A DNA stretch of 64,000 nucleotides from Prosapia bicincta (lineage: Eukaryota > Arthropoda > Insecta > Hemiptera > Cercopidae), in NCBI GenBank assembly GCA_036971475.1, contig JBAIZL010000006.1, positions 13,160,205 to 13,224,204 of the forward strand. Reading direction: 5' to 3'. A model generated the notes under the pieces. That model ran no database searches. It had not been told where the DNA came from and saw only the letters and a list, made by a program, of their open reading frames with translations. Below are positions 1 through 9,622 of the stretch, piece after piece. Every line of letters starts with the position of its first letter. The stretch's first letter is position 1. A program made the position numbers and the translations under genes.

Positions 1-2621
1 GGTTACTGTCTTGACTACCAAGGGAAGGAAAAACTACTGGTTCTAACATAACATTTGTATAGTTAACTAACCTAGAAAGACGAATCACAATAAATTACTA
101 TCAGCCGTTTAAATGATATATTATCATAGAGATAATTTAGAACACTGTTCAACCAAGAGATATTACATGCCATAAATATTCCGGGACTAAATAATATCCC
201 AATCTATGTTCAAATTCCTAAAACTTCCAAAACCAAATAAGTGTTTTTTTTAACATTCGTTCCACGCCTGTATTGAAGAAGTGATTACGAAGCCACAGGT
301 AACTGTGAAGCCATACAGAACGCATGTCTTGTAGAGATCTTCAAATTTTAGAGTATAAACAAGGATAAACATGAACTTTTAAATTGGGATCTATTTAAAT
401 ATCGAACAATTTATCAATTTTTTTACATTTTTGCTACTTTTGAATGTGAATTTGATCCAGTAAGACATTTTTCATTACAATTTTTCTCAATAGCAGTATA
501 GTTTTAAAATGTCTTAGGTAGATATTTTAATAATTTTACCCATTTTTATTATTATTAAAGATTCAATTTTAATTGAATGATTATTACACATATTATTTAT
601 GATTCTAATTTTAGTTTTTAGTTTATATCACGACATTAAATGAGGTATATAAGAAATATTTAATTAATTATAAATGGTTTGCATCAAATAGGTTCTATAT
701 CTTAGTTCATAAATATAGAAGTAATTTTACAATTAGGTTCGATCTAAGAAAATTATTTTTCCCATTTACCTAAAACCAAAATAGAGGCGAATTTCTGTTA
801 ATAAAAAGTTTGTAAATTAAAAATTCAACTTAAAAGGAAAAGGGAAAATTAGAAACCCACTAAATATCTTAATAAGCAGTTTATTACCATTACTTTCTTA
901 TTAATATAGGTAACTCTTTTCAAATAAAAAAAGAAACTGTATTTTCTATTAATATTGAACACCCATTGACAATAGTAAAATGATGAAAACTAAGTTTTAA
1001 ACATTGGGCTACTAAAATAAATTAGATATTTTAAATAAAATAATAGTCAAATTATAGATATATGCAAAAAACTATTAATAAATCATTTTGTGTATCCTGA
1101 CTAAAATTTTAAAAAAATTACAATAAATTAAGTATTACTCTAGCACCAAAAACTCGCATCTACAAAATGCAAATAATTTAAAAGAAACATGAATCAAAGG
1201 GATGTGAATTGCTTTATCATACAATATAATTATTATATATCAGGTTATCATCAGTTATGTAGTAGATATGGCAAACACTGGTGTAACACTTCAGGTTGCA
1301 GCACAAAGAAATGCGCACCAATCCGTCGAGTTATTTCTATACTCACTGGTCGACACCAATAACCATCTCCTAACCAATTACCTACCTACACGTTTTGCTA
1401 CATCTATTACGTTTTTCATTATTATAAGGCGAGAAGGGGAAGGTTTTTCTTGGGATCGAGGCAAATACTTCTGCAGAAATTCCCACTATCATTATTTTTG
1501 TTCATTTCTACCTCAGATAGTATTGAATGAAATATTATTGAATCATATAATATTGAATTTCTAGGAGTTAAGTCCAAAAGCCGACAAATGGTATCTCAAC
1601 CAAGAGAAAAATGTAACGCTTTTCTTTAAAAAGTTGAAAAGAGTTTCTAAGTATAAATAATTCTTAACATGAAACTTCATATTTATTAAGTATAGTTGGA
1701 GCCACGTAACCATGCACTTGGCTTTGCGTGTACTATCACTTCTGAAAACATGTATATATTGAAAATGCTCGAAACATCAACAACGTCTGCATCCGATATG
1801 TCTACACATGTATGAAGTATTGCTTGTTATTTTATACCGAAGGTAAATTATAATCAAAATAATCTAATATCGACCGTCTGATGCAAGTCAGTGTCTTAAC
1901 AGCCCTTATCATGTTTGTAGATAAGTATTTATACTGACCCTCTACCTCCCGTCACGGCTACTACGATCTGTCAAGGGTCTAATCGAAATTATAGGTTCTT
2001 TTCATGGCCTCAGCGAAAATATTTATTTTTCTTTTCCAATAATTTTCAACTCAACAAGTTAACATTAGCGCGTGTGTTATAACAAGTGCAAACGAATGTC
2101 CTTTTTAAATGAAATTCATTTTCACAAACCCTTATAATTTAGTTAATGATAACCTGGGCTCGCCCCTTGACCTTTGCTCCCCCGCGTTGCAGGGATTGTT
2201 TGGATATTACCTACGGCACAGATGACAAAATGGTAATAAAATTATGTCTTTGTGCTGAGGATATTTCTCGATGTTAAACGCAATAAAAATTACTGGGCCG
2301 TGTCTAAAAACGTTTATTTTAATGAGCGATGTAAAGTTCTCTGTTGAGCAATCAACTTTTCACAGCCAGGCTAAAGTTTTGTAATTATTGAGTTTGTTAA
2401 AACAAACTTTGATAAAAAACATTCCTATAATCTCACAAACTAAGTTCGACAATTTACACAATAGATAAACATTATTTTTAAAAACTTTTTCCTGAACTAT
2501 AGCTTGCTTTCCGTTTCAAATGTTACTAACATTCCTCTTAGCAAAATTTTTATAATTGTATTTTTGAAAAGAAAAGTTGAAGGAATAAGGTCAAAACCTA
2601 AAGAATTAAATTATACAAATA
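1..2621. other. AT-rich non-coding flank left of the Polinton
   Basis: No reading frame here has convincing protein character. A 98-codon frame at 1268-1564 has no recognisable motif and sits in low-complexity AT-rich DNA. I see no RNA gene or mobile element. The stretch at about 2160-2210 is less AT-rich but carries no identifiable signal. Confidence 0.6.
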
Positions 2622-2626
2622 TATAA
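2622..2626. repeat. Candidate target-site duplication, left copy (TATAA)
   Basis: TATAA directly precedes the left terminal repeat (AAGTAGAG...). The same five bases follow the right terminal repeat at 24541-24545. Shifting the boundary by one base gives 6-bp TATAAA on both sides. Polintons make 5-6 bp duplications, so this fits, but TATAA is common in such AT-rich DNA. Confidence 0.5.
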
Positions 2627-3247
2627 AAGTAGAGATGGCTGCCGTATAATTCAGGAAAAACCCATTCTCCAGGCGGTTCTGGAGCGAGGTCATGTATCCC
2701 ACAGGAACAGGGGGGTTTGATGCCAAGGGAACGACGGGAGTGGACGGGTTTGATCTATACGGATGCCAAGGGAACGACGGGAGTGGACGTTTTAATTTAT
2801 TTTATTCTGAAAAATCTTTGTATCTGTGTCGTATTCGAAACCCGAATGTCAGTGTTCAAGGCACCGACGCCGCTATCCTCTCGGCCACCACGGTCGATTG
2901 AGAAAGTAGCTTCTGTTGCATCTATATAATAATAGGCCCGAAGTTGTTTCGTTTTGAATAAGTGTAGAATGTCTATAACAGTGCGCAGCAATATTTACTT
3001 GTTAACAAAAAAAATTTCCTTCGATCAAAACGTAAATATTAGAACATTTCGCACTTTATTTACTTGTTAAAAAATATGAATGGTTAGTTTTCTGCTGGAT
3101 ATTTATAAGTATAATGATTGAACTCTATAAACAGAATATTAGAAGAGTCTATAATTTACAATCAACGTAATAGTGAACTTTCGCAGAATTAAGATTTGTA
3201 TAAATCAGCTTCTTTACAATTTAAGATATTATAACAAATAAATATAT
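2627..3247 (+). repeat. Polinton left terminal inverted repeat (~620 bp)
   Basis: This sequence is the near-perfect reverse complement of 23921-24540. The outer part is comparatively GC-rich and contains a duplicated ~24-bp segment (CCAAGGGAACGACGGGAGTG..., about 2721 and 2767). The inner part is AT-rich and includes a copy of the module that recurs at 21.3-23.3 kb. A 64-codon frame is shared by both repeats but is probably not a gene. Confidence 0.92.
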
Positions 3248-4320
3248 TAAAAAATATACTGACACAGAAGTATAACGAGAATGGATAGCTTTTATATAAT
3301 TTTTCTGCTGGATAATTATTAGAATATTAATAATACAATGTATAAGTATTGGGAACAGATCAAAGACAATTAATTCATGCTTTTTTAACACTAAACGTTT
3401 TGCACTTCTTTCCGAAATTCCTTTCCAAGAGCTCGTTTTTATTAAACCATGTGGCTTACAATTTATAAGCATTTGAGTTAATTGTTACATATTACAGCTG
3501 AAATTATTTCCAATAAATGATATTTTCGTTTAAAAGACAGTAAGTATAAATTCTATTGTTATTTTCAAGAAATGTAGATAATTTATAAGTAACATCTTTT
3601 TCATTACGGTTTTGGAATTTATATTTTTAGAGTTCATACAAGTTACTTTTGATTATTTTACGGTATTGGAGTTTACCATAGACGATCAACCAAAATAAAC
3701 CGAAAATTACGTCAGAAGATCGAATCTTCTAATTCTCTTAAGACATATATTTAGAAATAAACGGATTTCTGTTATAAGAAGACGTTTACCTCGTTAAATG
3801 AAATATATTCTCGTTTAAAAGATAGTATTTTTTATTCATTAACCAAGGTATTATATAATTATTTTTATACAAATATACACTGTAAATAAACACTTTTTTA
3901 TTTCAATACGAAAATATTTATAAAGAAATGATTTTCATAGTCTTTTGAAAGAAAAAACTACACTTTTCAAATGTAATAATTCAATTAGTAAAAAATATAC
4001 TTAAACAAGCAGTTTTATAGAAACAGTAAGCAGGTTTCAGCTAAAAACCTTTTTAGATATAACACAATTATTTTTTCACAAATATATAATAAAAATATTG
4101 ACTAATTATTAAATTTTGTAAAATAAGCCAACAAAGCAACAGAATTAATAACTAAATTTATAAAATACAAAATCAGATAAGCTGTCGCTTCGTTCTTAGA
4201 TTATTTTTGTCAATAAATGCAAAGATGTTTACTTCCTCGTGACAGTTACTTTTGCCTTTGGCAGAGAAAACGACTCTAGTTTCAGTATAGAAAGCGTATT
4301 GAAATAACTCTAACTGTTTC
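3248..4320. other. AT-rich region with decayed duplicate of a downstream gene end
   Basis: No gene is supported. The stretch about 3482-3560 resembles 4826-4905: both read TTACATATTACAGC-GAAATTATT, then ATAAATGA, then a GTAAGTATAAATT motif. It therefore looks like a degraded copy of the 3' end of the 93-aa gene at 4587. The phrase GTTAAATGAAATATATTCTCGT also occurs in both neighbourhoods (about 3795 and 4547). Confidence 0.5.
3975..4170 (+). repeat. Direct repeat, copy 1 (second copy at 4966-5163)
   Basis: About 190 bp beginning AATTAGTAAAAAATATAC and ending near TTTATAAAATACAAAAT is repeated at 4966-5163 with small changes. The copies flank the 93-aa gene and its leader, so the gene with its surroundings appears to have been tandemly duplicated, one copy then decaying. 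Confidence 0.75.
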
Positions 4321-4321
4321 T

Positions 4322-4576
4322 AGTTATATATAATTCTGATTTTCTACTGCAAGACAATAACAGCCTATTGATTGCTAGACCAGAGTCTATTATATCCTCC
4401 TAGAGGTAAGTCATGTTTTCACTATTTGATAGAGTTGAAAGTCTTATGATTCGCATGTAAATATTTTACGTATAGTAATCTACTTTCCATATAAATGTTT
4501 AATTTTAACTGTATTTTCTAAAACATATAATAGATGTTTGGCTAGTTAAATGAAATATATTCTCGTATTATTTTAG
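4322..4576 (+). promoter_or_regulatory. Putative TATA box, leader exon and intron before the 93-aa gene
   Basis: A TATA-like element (AGTTATATATAA) lies near 4322-4333. A consensus splice donor, AGAG|GTAAGT, falls at 4405/4406. An acceptor (TTATTTTAG) ends at 4576, ten bases before the ATG at 4587. This suggests a short untranslated leader exon spliced to the coding exon across a ~170-bp intron. Inference from motif spacing only. Confidence 0.4.
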
Positions 4577-4586
4577 TTTCAACAAA

Positions 4587-4868
4587 ATGTCTGTCACTGC
4601 AGGTATTGCCACTGTTTTTTTAAAAAGAAAAATAAAAAATATACAAGATATAAATAGGATAGAAGAGGAGTGTATTCAACTTAAGAAAAAGTTCTCCATA
4701 ATCACATTTAATTTTTATATAGATGACTCCAGTGACGCAATAGGTGAGAGATTAAGACATAAAATTGCATTCATACATACCACTTCTTCATTAAAGAACA
4801 TATATAATATTCTAGCAATATCGTGCAGACAGTTACATATTACAGCGGAAATTATTCTAAATAAATGA
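4587..4868 (+). CDS. Hypothetical 93-aa Polinton accessory protein
   Basis: An open frame of 93 codons rich in Lys, Ile and Ser, with a basic stretch after the start (FLKRKIKN) and a likely helical C-terminal half. I do not recognise a family. No signal peptide, cysteine cluster or clear membrane segment is visible. Support for a real gene comes from the TATA box, leader intron and acceptor placed just before the ATG, and from the decayed duplicate of its 3' end at about 3482-3520. A consensus donor (ACG|GTAAGT) lies just after the stop codon, so alternative splicing into further exons is possible. It points rightward, opposite to the structural genes. Position near the terminal repeat suggests an accessory, host-interaction role, but no function can be assigned. 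Confidence 0.45.
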   Translation: MSVTAGIATVFLKRKIKNIQDINRIEEECIQLKKKFSIITFNFYIDDSSDAIGERLRHKIAFIHTTSSLKNIYNILAISCRQLHITAEIILNK

Positions 4869-4965
4869 CGGTAAGTATAAATTTTATTATTATTTTCAAG
4901 ATTTTTTCACAAATATATATATAGGTATATATGGGTGATAATAGGTCGATATACACAATTTTACT

Positions 4966-5163
4966 AGAATTAGTAAAAAATATACTTAAACAAGCAGTTT
5001 TATAGAAACAGTAAGCAGGTTTCAGTTAAAAACCTTTTTAATACCATTAATTTTTTCACAAATATATATAATAAAAAATATTAACTAATTATTAAATTTT
5101 GTAAAATTAAATTCTTAAAGCCAACAAATCAACGGAATTAATAACTAAATTTATAAAATACAA
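4966..5163 (+). repeat. Direct repeat, copy 2 (first copy at 3975-4170)
   Basis: Second copy of the ~190-bp repeat described at 3975. It lies directly downstream of the 93-aa gene. Confidence 0.75.
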
Positions 5164-5513
5164 AATATATAATTTTTCTCATCATTATAGGAGTAACTCG
5201 AAAATGTGATATAATTCTCTTTATATTCAATCTAGTAAATATATTTATTACTTGTTATTAATTTTTCCTTGAAAGAATTAAATGAAAAAATATTTTGTTG
5301 AAATAATTTAAAAAGGACATAATATATATATATATACACATATTATACTTATAAAATTAATTTTGTACAAAAAATAAGTACATTTATTTGCAAATACACA
5401 TTTTTGGTTACACTCCTATTTCCAAGGAGATTGCTAGGGTTTATGTTACTCTTTTTGATAAATCATCTGGGGTTAGTTTGAGTCAAAAGAAAATTTAAAA
5501 TCTAGCATGTTTT

Positions 5514-5772
5514 GCAAGATAACCTTTGCCTGGAACAATAAAACTAATGTATTATATTATTTAGAATATGTGTCATTGTATGTGAAAAATCAGTATATAA
5601 ATTAATTAATTAATATCATCTTGAAAAAATTAATATCATCTTGAAAATATTAATTGGCAAGGTAACCTTTGCCTGGAACAATAAAACTAATGTATTATAT
5701 TATTTAGAATATTTGTCATTGTATGTGAAAAATCAGTATATTAATTAATTAATTAATCTTGAAAATATTAAT
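5514..5772 (+). repeat. Tandem direct duplication of ~115-135 bp
   Basis: The block starting AACCTTTGCCTGGAACAATA at about 5521 recurs almost unchanged from about 5663. It includes a short TTAATTAATTAAT run and a small internal repeat of TTAATATCATCTTGAAAA. The region from 5164 to 5885 otherwise contains no gene that I can support. Confidence 0.8.
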
Positions 5773-5885
5773 TACACAAGACAGTTAAAACTACATAAGT
5801 AATATAAAAATTTAATTCAAGAACATATTTTGTAATACTTGAGTTTATAAAAATTAGCAAATATAAACATTTATAGGTAACATTT

Positions 5886-6200
5886 GTATAGTTAAATTTT
5901 TTCTTCGTTTTTAACATATAATACATTATGCTTCAGATCTGATTGTTAAAAATTTCTGCATCTTGTATAGTTAAATGTTTTCTTCGTTTTTAACATATAA
6001 TACAGTATGCTTCAGATCTGATTGTTAAAAATTTCTGCATCTTGTATAGTTAAATTTTTTCTTCGTTTTTAACATATAATACAGTATGCTTCAGATCTGA
6101 TTGTTAAAAATTTCTGCATCTTGTATAGTTAAATTTTTTCTTCGTTTTTAACATATAATACAGTATGCTTCAGATCTGATTGTTAAAAATTTCTGCATCA
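5886..6200 (+). repeat. Four tandem copies of a 79-bp unit
   Basis: Units start at 5886, 5965, 6044 and 6123 with GTATAGTTAAATTTTTTCTT and end in TTCTGCATCTT. Differences are only single bases. Each unit contains a TATAATACA-like stretch followed by a splice-acceptor-like TATGCTTCAG. The array ends directly upstream of a short coding-like exon with a strong donor, so it may be a reiterated promoter or acceptor block. Confidence 0.9.
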
Positions 6201-6314
6201 TCGAGAAAGGAATTGGCTTGCTTTATAGAATGTATGTTTTCAGATAGTCAGTTGCTATTCACGACAAAGAAAACTAAGGAAATACTTTCATATTTGTGCC
6301 GCAATATTGAAAAG
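6183..6314 (+). CDS. Possible coding exon with GTAAGT donor (partial, unknown)
   Basis: Between the last 79-bp repeat and a strong donor (GAAAAG|GTAAGT at 6314/6315) one frame reads 44 codons without stop (...RKELACFIECMFSD...YLCRNIEK). The only in-frame ATG is at 6234. A TGA lies just upstream of the stretch, so translation would start at that ATG or in an exon spliced in. The composition looks more protein-like than its surroundings. I found no convincing next exon downstream, and the family is unknown. If real it is the 5' part of a rightward accessory gene. Confidence 0.3.
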
Positions 6315-6473
6315 GTAAGTAAAGTTTATTTTAGATATAAATTATAAACACAAAAAAATTTTAAAGAAAACAATAAGAAATTAAATAAAATTTTATATAT
6401 AAATCATAATTGAATTTTGCAATGTTTAATGCACACTTATATTTTCCTAAATTATGCTGAGGCAAAACACATT

Positions 6474-6814
6474 CTATTGATTTATAGGTTTTATTGGAAA
6501 CAGTTGTACATGGCATATCACGTACATTAGTATGAAACTTTTTTTTAGAAACGACTTTTTTTCTGATTCTTTGCTGTATATAATAGAAAATGGCTTCAAC
6601 AGGTCTCTAATAGTATTTTCGTCATAAGGTATCTCTCCCTCGTTTTCAGTCAATAGAATGGTAATGGTTCTATAGCCAATATGTGGTTTGTTTATGCTGA
6701 TTAAATTTGTACGGGGACTTGAAGATTGTAACAGATCTTAAAGATAGCAAATTCTTTGGGAATATAATTATTATGGTTGTCGTAAAACGCTTGAAATTCA
6801 ATCACTGCTTTCAT
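6474..6814 (-). pseudogene. Frameshifted (or spliced) gene of a Polinton-associated type
   Basis: On the minus strand an ATG at 6814 opens MKAVIEFQAFYDNHNNYIPK and continues to a stop after ~37 codons. From 'SSPRTNLISINKPH' the neighbouring frame stays open to the stop at 6474-6476, reading like the rest of the same protein (…GYRTITILLTENEGE…KPFSIIYSKESEKK…). So a one-base shift, or a very small intron, separates two halves near AATCTTCAAGTCCCC. The opening pattern (EFQaF.dN...i.KE.ai) recalls small insect proteins found in and near Polintons, from memory and not checked. A splice-acceptor-like TTTGTTTTTAG precedes the ATG by about 13 bases. Most likely a broken accessory gene. Confidence 0.5.
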
Positions 6815-7011
6815 GCTGCGTTCTACACCTAAAAACAAATACTAAAATTATTATTTAAAAAAAACCTAAATGATTTATAAGTCAATATCTTTTTTAAATA
6901 ATATTATTAAACTATATATTGGTCAATATTAATTGCTTTACACAATACATTTAGTAGAATATAAATAAAAATAGAGATTGCTTGTCAGAATAGCTTTATT
7001 GAACACATACA

Positions 7012-7500
7012 TCAAGAAATATAAATTCTAATACTACTTAAGATTCGTTTTCTACACACACTACAATCTTGTAATTCCAATGAACACTCAGTACACGAAA
7101 ATATATGTCCGCAAGGTAAACTAGCGATTTCCATTTCATTCGTACAACATATCTTGCATAAAAATGGATCTTCTTCTTTCTCTTCTATTGGTTTGGTTTT
7201 AACTGCATTCAACACAGCTGTTGCATATTTACATGAACTAAAATGCAAAACGTGCTCTTTAATTGGGTCATCGTTATGTGACCATTCTTTAAGTCCACCA
7301 GCACATACAAAACATATGGTTTTATCGTCTTTTCCAGTATAAAAAAACCCAGCTTCACTCAAACGTATAGGATTTATATTTTCGTTAGATATTCCCTCCC
7401 ATGTGGTATAGGTCTTTAACCGCTCATTGTATAGTGAATAAGCATTAAAAACAGTTTTTTCAATAGAAAGAGAATCTGTCCAAAAAAATGTTCCTACCAT
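7012..7500 (-). CDS. BIR-RING protein, inhibitor-of-apoptosis (IAP)-like
   Basis: A 162-aa protein with one BIR domain (about residues 23-92) and a C-terminal RING finger (115-152). The BIR zinc ligands are visible as C63, C66, H83 and C90 in the pattern CFVC...W...DDP..EH...F..C. The RING is C3HC4: C115/C118, C130/H132, C136/C139, C146/C149. In the family, BIR domains bind caspases or IAP antagonists and the RING is an E3 ubiquitin ligase; cytoplasmic action is usual. Most insect and baculovirus IAPs have two or three BIRs, so this is a compact version. It lies inside the Polinton, leftward like the virion genes. The likely role is blocking death of the infected cell, presumably captured from a host (inference). 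The start region including the ATG is duplicated just upstream (7630-7762). Confidence 0.85.
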   Translation of the reverse strand: MVGTFFWTDSLSIEKTVFNAYSLYNERLKTYTTWEGISNENINPIRLSEAGFFYTGKDDKTICFVCAGGLKEWSHNDDPIKEHVLHFSSCKYATAVLNAVKTKPIEEKEEDPFLCKICCTNEMEIASLPCGHIFSCTECSLELQDCSVCRKRILSSIRIYIS

Positions 7501-7762
7501 ATTGAAGTACTACAAGTAAATGACATAATAATATTTTATCTCTTATTTATAAAGACTTTTCCTCTGTGTTTTTCCAGGGTTGGAACTGGCATTGCCCACA
7601 TTACAAGTCTTGTTTTTTTTAAAAAAAAAGTTCCTACCATATTGAAGTACTACAAATAAATGACATAATAATATTTTATCTCATTTACAAAGACTTGTCC
7701 TCTGTGTTTTTCCAGGGTTGGAACTGGCATTGCCCACATTACAAGTCTTGTTTTTTTTTAAT
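7490..7762 (-). repeat. Tandem duplication (140-bp period) of the IAP start and upstream region
   Basis: The segment 7490-7629 (from the IAP start codon outward) is repeated at 7630-7762. Both contain TTCCTACCATATTGAAGTAC and a less AT-rich core (CCAGGGTTGGAACTGGCATT). The second copy keeps an ATG followed by Val-Gly-Thr codons and then runs into homopolymers. The unit probably carries the leader and promoter of the IAP gene. Confidence 0.85.
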
Positions 7763-8104
7763 TTTTATTTCTTATTAATTTTTTAGTTATTTTATGAAAT
7801 TTACCATATTTCAAAGTAATTTTTTAGGTTATTTATTCTAAAGGTAACACTATCCTTCAGATATTTTGTGTTTTATATTAAAAATAATAATTATTTTTTT
7901 ATATTGAAGTTACACACTCTTCAAAGATTTGTATTTTTAATTTTTCAAAATTAACAAATTTATTTTAAGAATTTAAAGTAATTTTACAAAGATTTTATTC
8001 AATGCTTTGAATATTTACAAACAAAAGTTATTTTAAACAATACAATTTTTGAAGGTTTCTTATTCACTAAATATTTTTCTATTTAATAAAATTATTTATC
8101 TCAA

Positions 8105-8390
8105 TACTTTGAACGTTTACAAGAGCGTCCTTTGTGTTAGTGATATTTAAAATTATTTTTACAATAACACAGAATCTTTAAAAGTTTTGAATGTTTACAA
8201 GAGTTTCATCCGTGCCAGTGACATTCAAAACTGTTTTTACATTAACACTAAAACTTTAAAATTTTGAATGTTTACAAAAGTTTCCTTCATGCCAGTGACA
8301 TTCAAAACTAGATTGTCAATATCACTTTTCAAATAGACACTCTTAAACTTTAAATGTTTATAAGAGATACATTCATGTCAGAAACAGCCT
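8105..8390 (-). repeat. Array of ~4 degenerate ~80-bp hairpin-forming repeats
   Basis: Units near 8105, 8177, 8262 and 8351 share TTTGAATGTTTACAAGAG, then TGCCAGTGACATTCAAAA. The ends TTTTGAATGT and ACATTCAAAA are complementary, so each unit could fold into a stem. The rest of 7763-8490 is AT-rich without a supportable gene. A role as enhancer or replication element is only a guess. Confidence 0.65.
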
Positions 8391-8489
8391 CTCAATACAA
8401 TATTCAATGTTAAAGATACCTTTATCAAAAATTGTAATCTTTTATTAAATATAATTTTTGTTATTATAATTACTATTTATTATAAACAT

Positions 8490-8842
8490 ATATTTATTAA
8501 TATTTTATATTATTTTTAAAATAGAACAAGACTTGTAAGAAAAATAAAAGAAACTTCGATAGAAAGTTTGTAAAATAATTTATTGTTTTTTAACTTACAT
8601 ATTTTTTAAACAGTGCTACTTCTTCGTACAATTTATCAATATAATTTTTGTTAAATTATTATATTAACTGATTTATTATTATATTTACTATTTATTTATT
8701 TATTAATATTTTATATTATTTTTAAAATAGAACAAGACTTGTAAGAAAAATAAAAGAAGCTTCGATAGAAAGTTTGTAAAATAATTTATTGTTTTTTAAC
8801 TTACATATTTTTTAAACAGTGCTACTTCTTCGTACAATTTAT
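8490..8842 (-). repeat. Direct duplication covering the 3' end of the 181-aa gene
   Basis: Bases 8490-8635 and 8697-8842 are near-identical. The second copy includes the last ~15 codons of the 181-aa gene plus its 3' flank; the first copy (about 8589-8635) is therefore a detached remnant of the gene's end, downstream of the real stop. Confidence 0.85.
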
Positions 8843-9341
8843 CAGCTTCAGGAAGAGTACTTGATATTAATTCATCTGTGTTCATACAGTCAATGATGTA
8901 AGATATTAGTTCAGGTTCATTATAAAATAGTTCCATGATTCTTCGTGTTATCAAAGGAATAGTATTTATGAGTAAAGTCCATTCGTTGATATTGAGAGTA
9001 GCAGTATTATGACCGTCATACAAACTGATATAATGTTTTCCAAAACATTTTTTTAGCGTAATGTTACCTTTCATCATTGAAAACTTACGTTGATTTCCAT
9101 CTACTACTACTTGAGGAATTTTAGTCAGAAATTCGTTAAATTCCATATAAGACAAAAAAATATGTTTTTTCTTATTCGTTTGTATAAGCACACCAAGAGC
9201 ATAATCTTTGTGTTTAAAAAGTCCTGTAGCAACAAACTTTGTACATTCAGCATTTAAAAAATTTATTGACTTTAGGAAAATTCCTAAAGGAAAGTCAGGC
9301 AAAGCTGAACAAGATGTTCGATCCACATCCATAGATTCCAT
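8796..9341 (-). CDS. Conserved-looking hypothetical, weakly PC4-like (181 aa)
   Basis: A full 181-codon frame. After an N-terminal leader, residues ~36-75 (FVATG…GVLIQTNKKKHIFLSYMEF) read like a compact beta-rich domain. A second segment around residues 95-130 (GNITLKKCFGKHYISLYDG, then LNINEWTLL) resembles the ssDNA-binding PC4/Sub1 fold pattern 'GK..I.i......i.L...qW..L'. This is a faint resemblance seen by eye. The acidic C-terminus looks helical. If PC4-like, it could bind single-stranded DNA during replication or late transcription. It lies downstream of the capsid genes in the same direction, separated by a tandem repeat array with TATA-like motifs that probably forms its promoter. Confidence 0.7.
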   Translation of the reverse strand: MESMDVDRTSCSALPDFPLGIFLKSINFLNAECTKFVATGLFKHKDYALGVLIQTNKKKHIFLSYMEFNEFLTKIPQVVVDGNQRKFSMMKGNITLKKCFGKHYISLYDGHNTATLNINEWTLLINTIPLITRRIMELFYNEPELISYIIDCMNTDELISSTLPEADKLYEEVALFKKYVS

Positions 9342-9365
9342 AACTCAAAATGACATCTTAGCATA

Positions 9366-9622
9366 CAAACATTCACTTATTGATTTTTTATTACGTAATC
9401 TACCGAGACTTGTTGGAACATGTCTTTATATATGTTTCATAAACAATCACCTAATGATTATTTTTATTACGTAATTTACCGAGACATGTTGAGACACGTC
9501 TATATATGTTTCCCCAAACATTCACTTAATGATTTTTGTATTACTTACTCGTTCAAAACTTGTTTGAACATTCCGTTATATGTTTCTAAACAATTGTTTA
9601 ATGATTTTGTTTTTACATAATC
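9366..9622 (-). repeat. Degenerate ~75-bp tandem repeats between capsid gene and 181-aa gene
   Basis: Three and a half units with AACATTCACTTAATGATTTT, TATTACGTAA and TATATATGTTTC landmarks fill the gap between two genes; the last partial unit runs into the MCP stop codon. The repeated TATATA-type motifs and position just upstream of the 9341 start suggest a reiterated promoter (inference). Confidence 0.75.

Noticed and set aside
1268..1564. 98-codon frame in the left flank
   Set aside because: No domain, no splice or promoter context, composition of AT-rich filler.
2797..2991. 64-codon frame present in both Polinton terminal repeats
   Set aside because: Identity follows from the repeats being inverted copies; no protein-like pattern and overlapping frames on the other strand are equally open.
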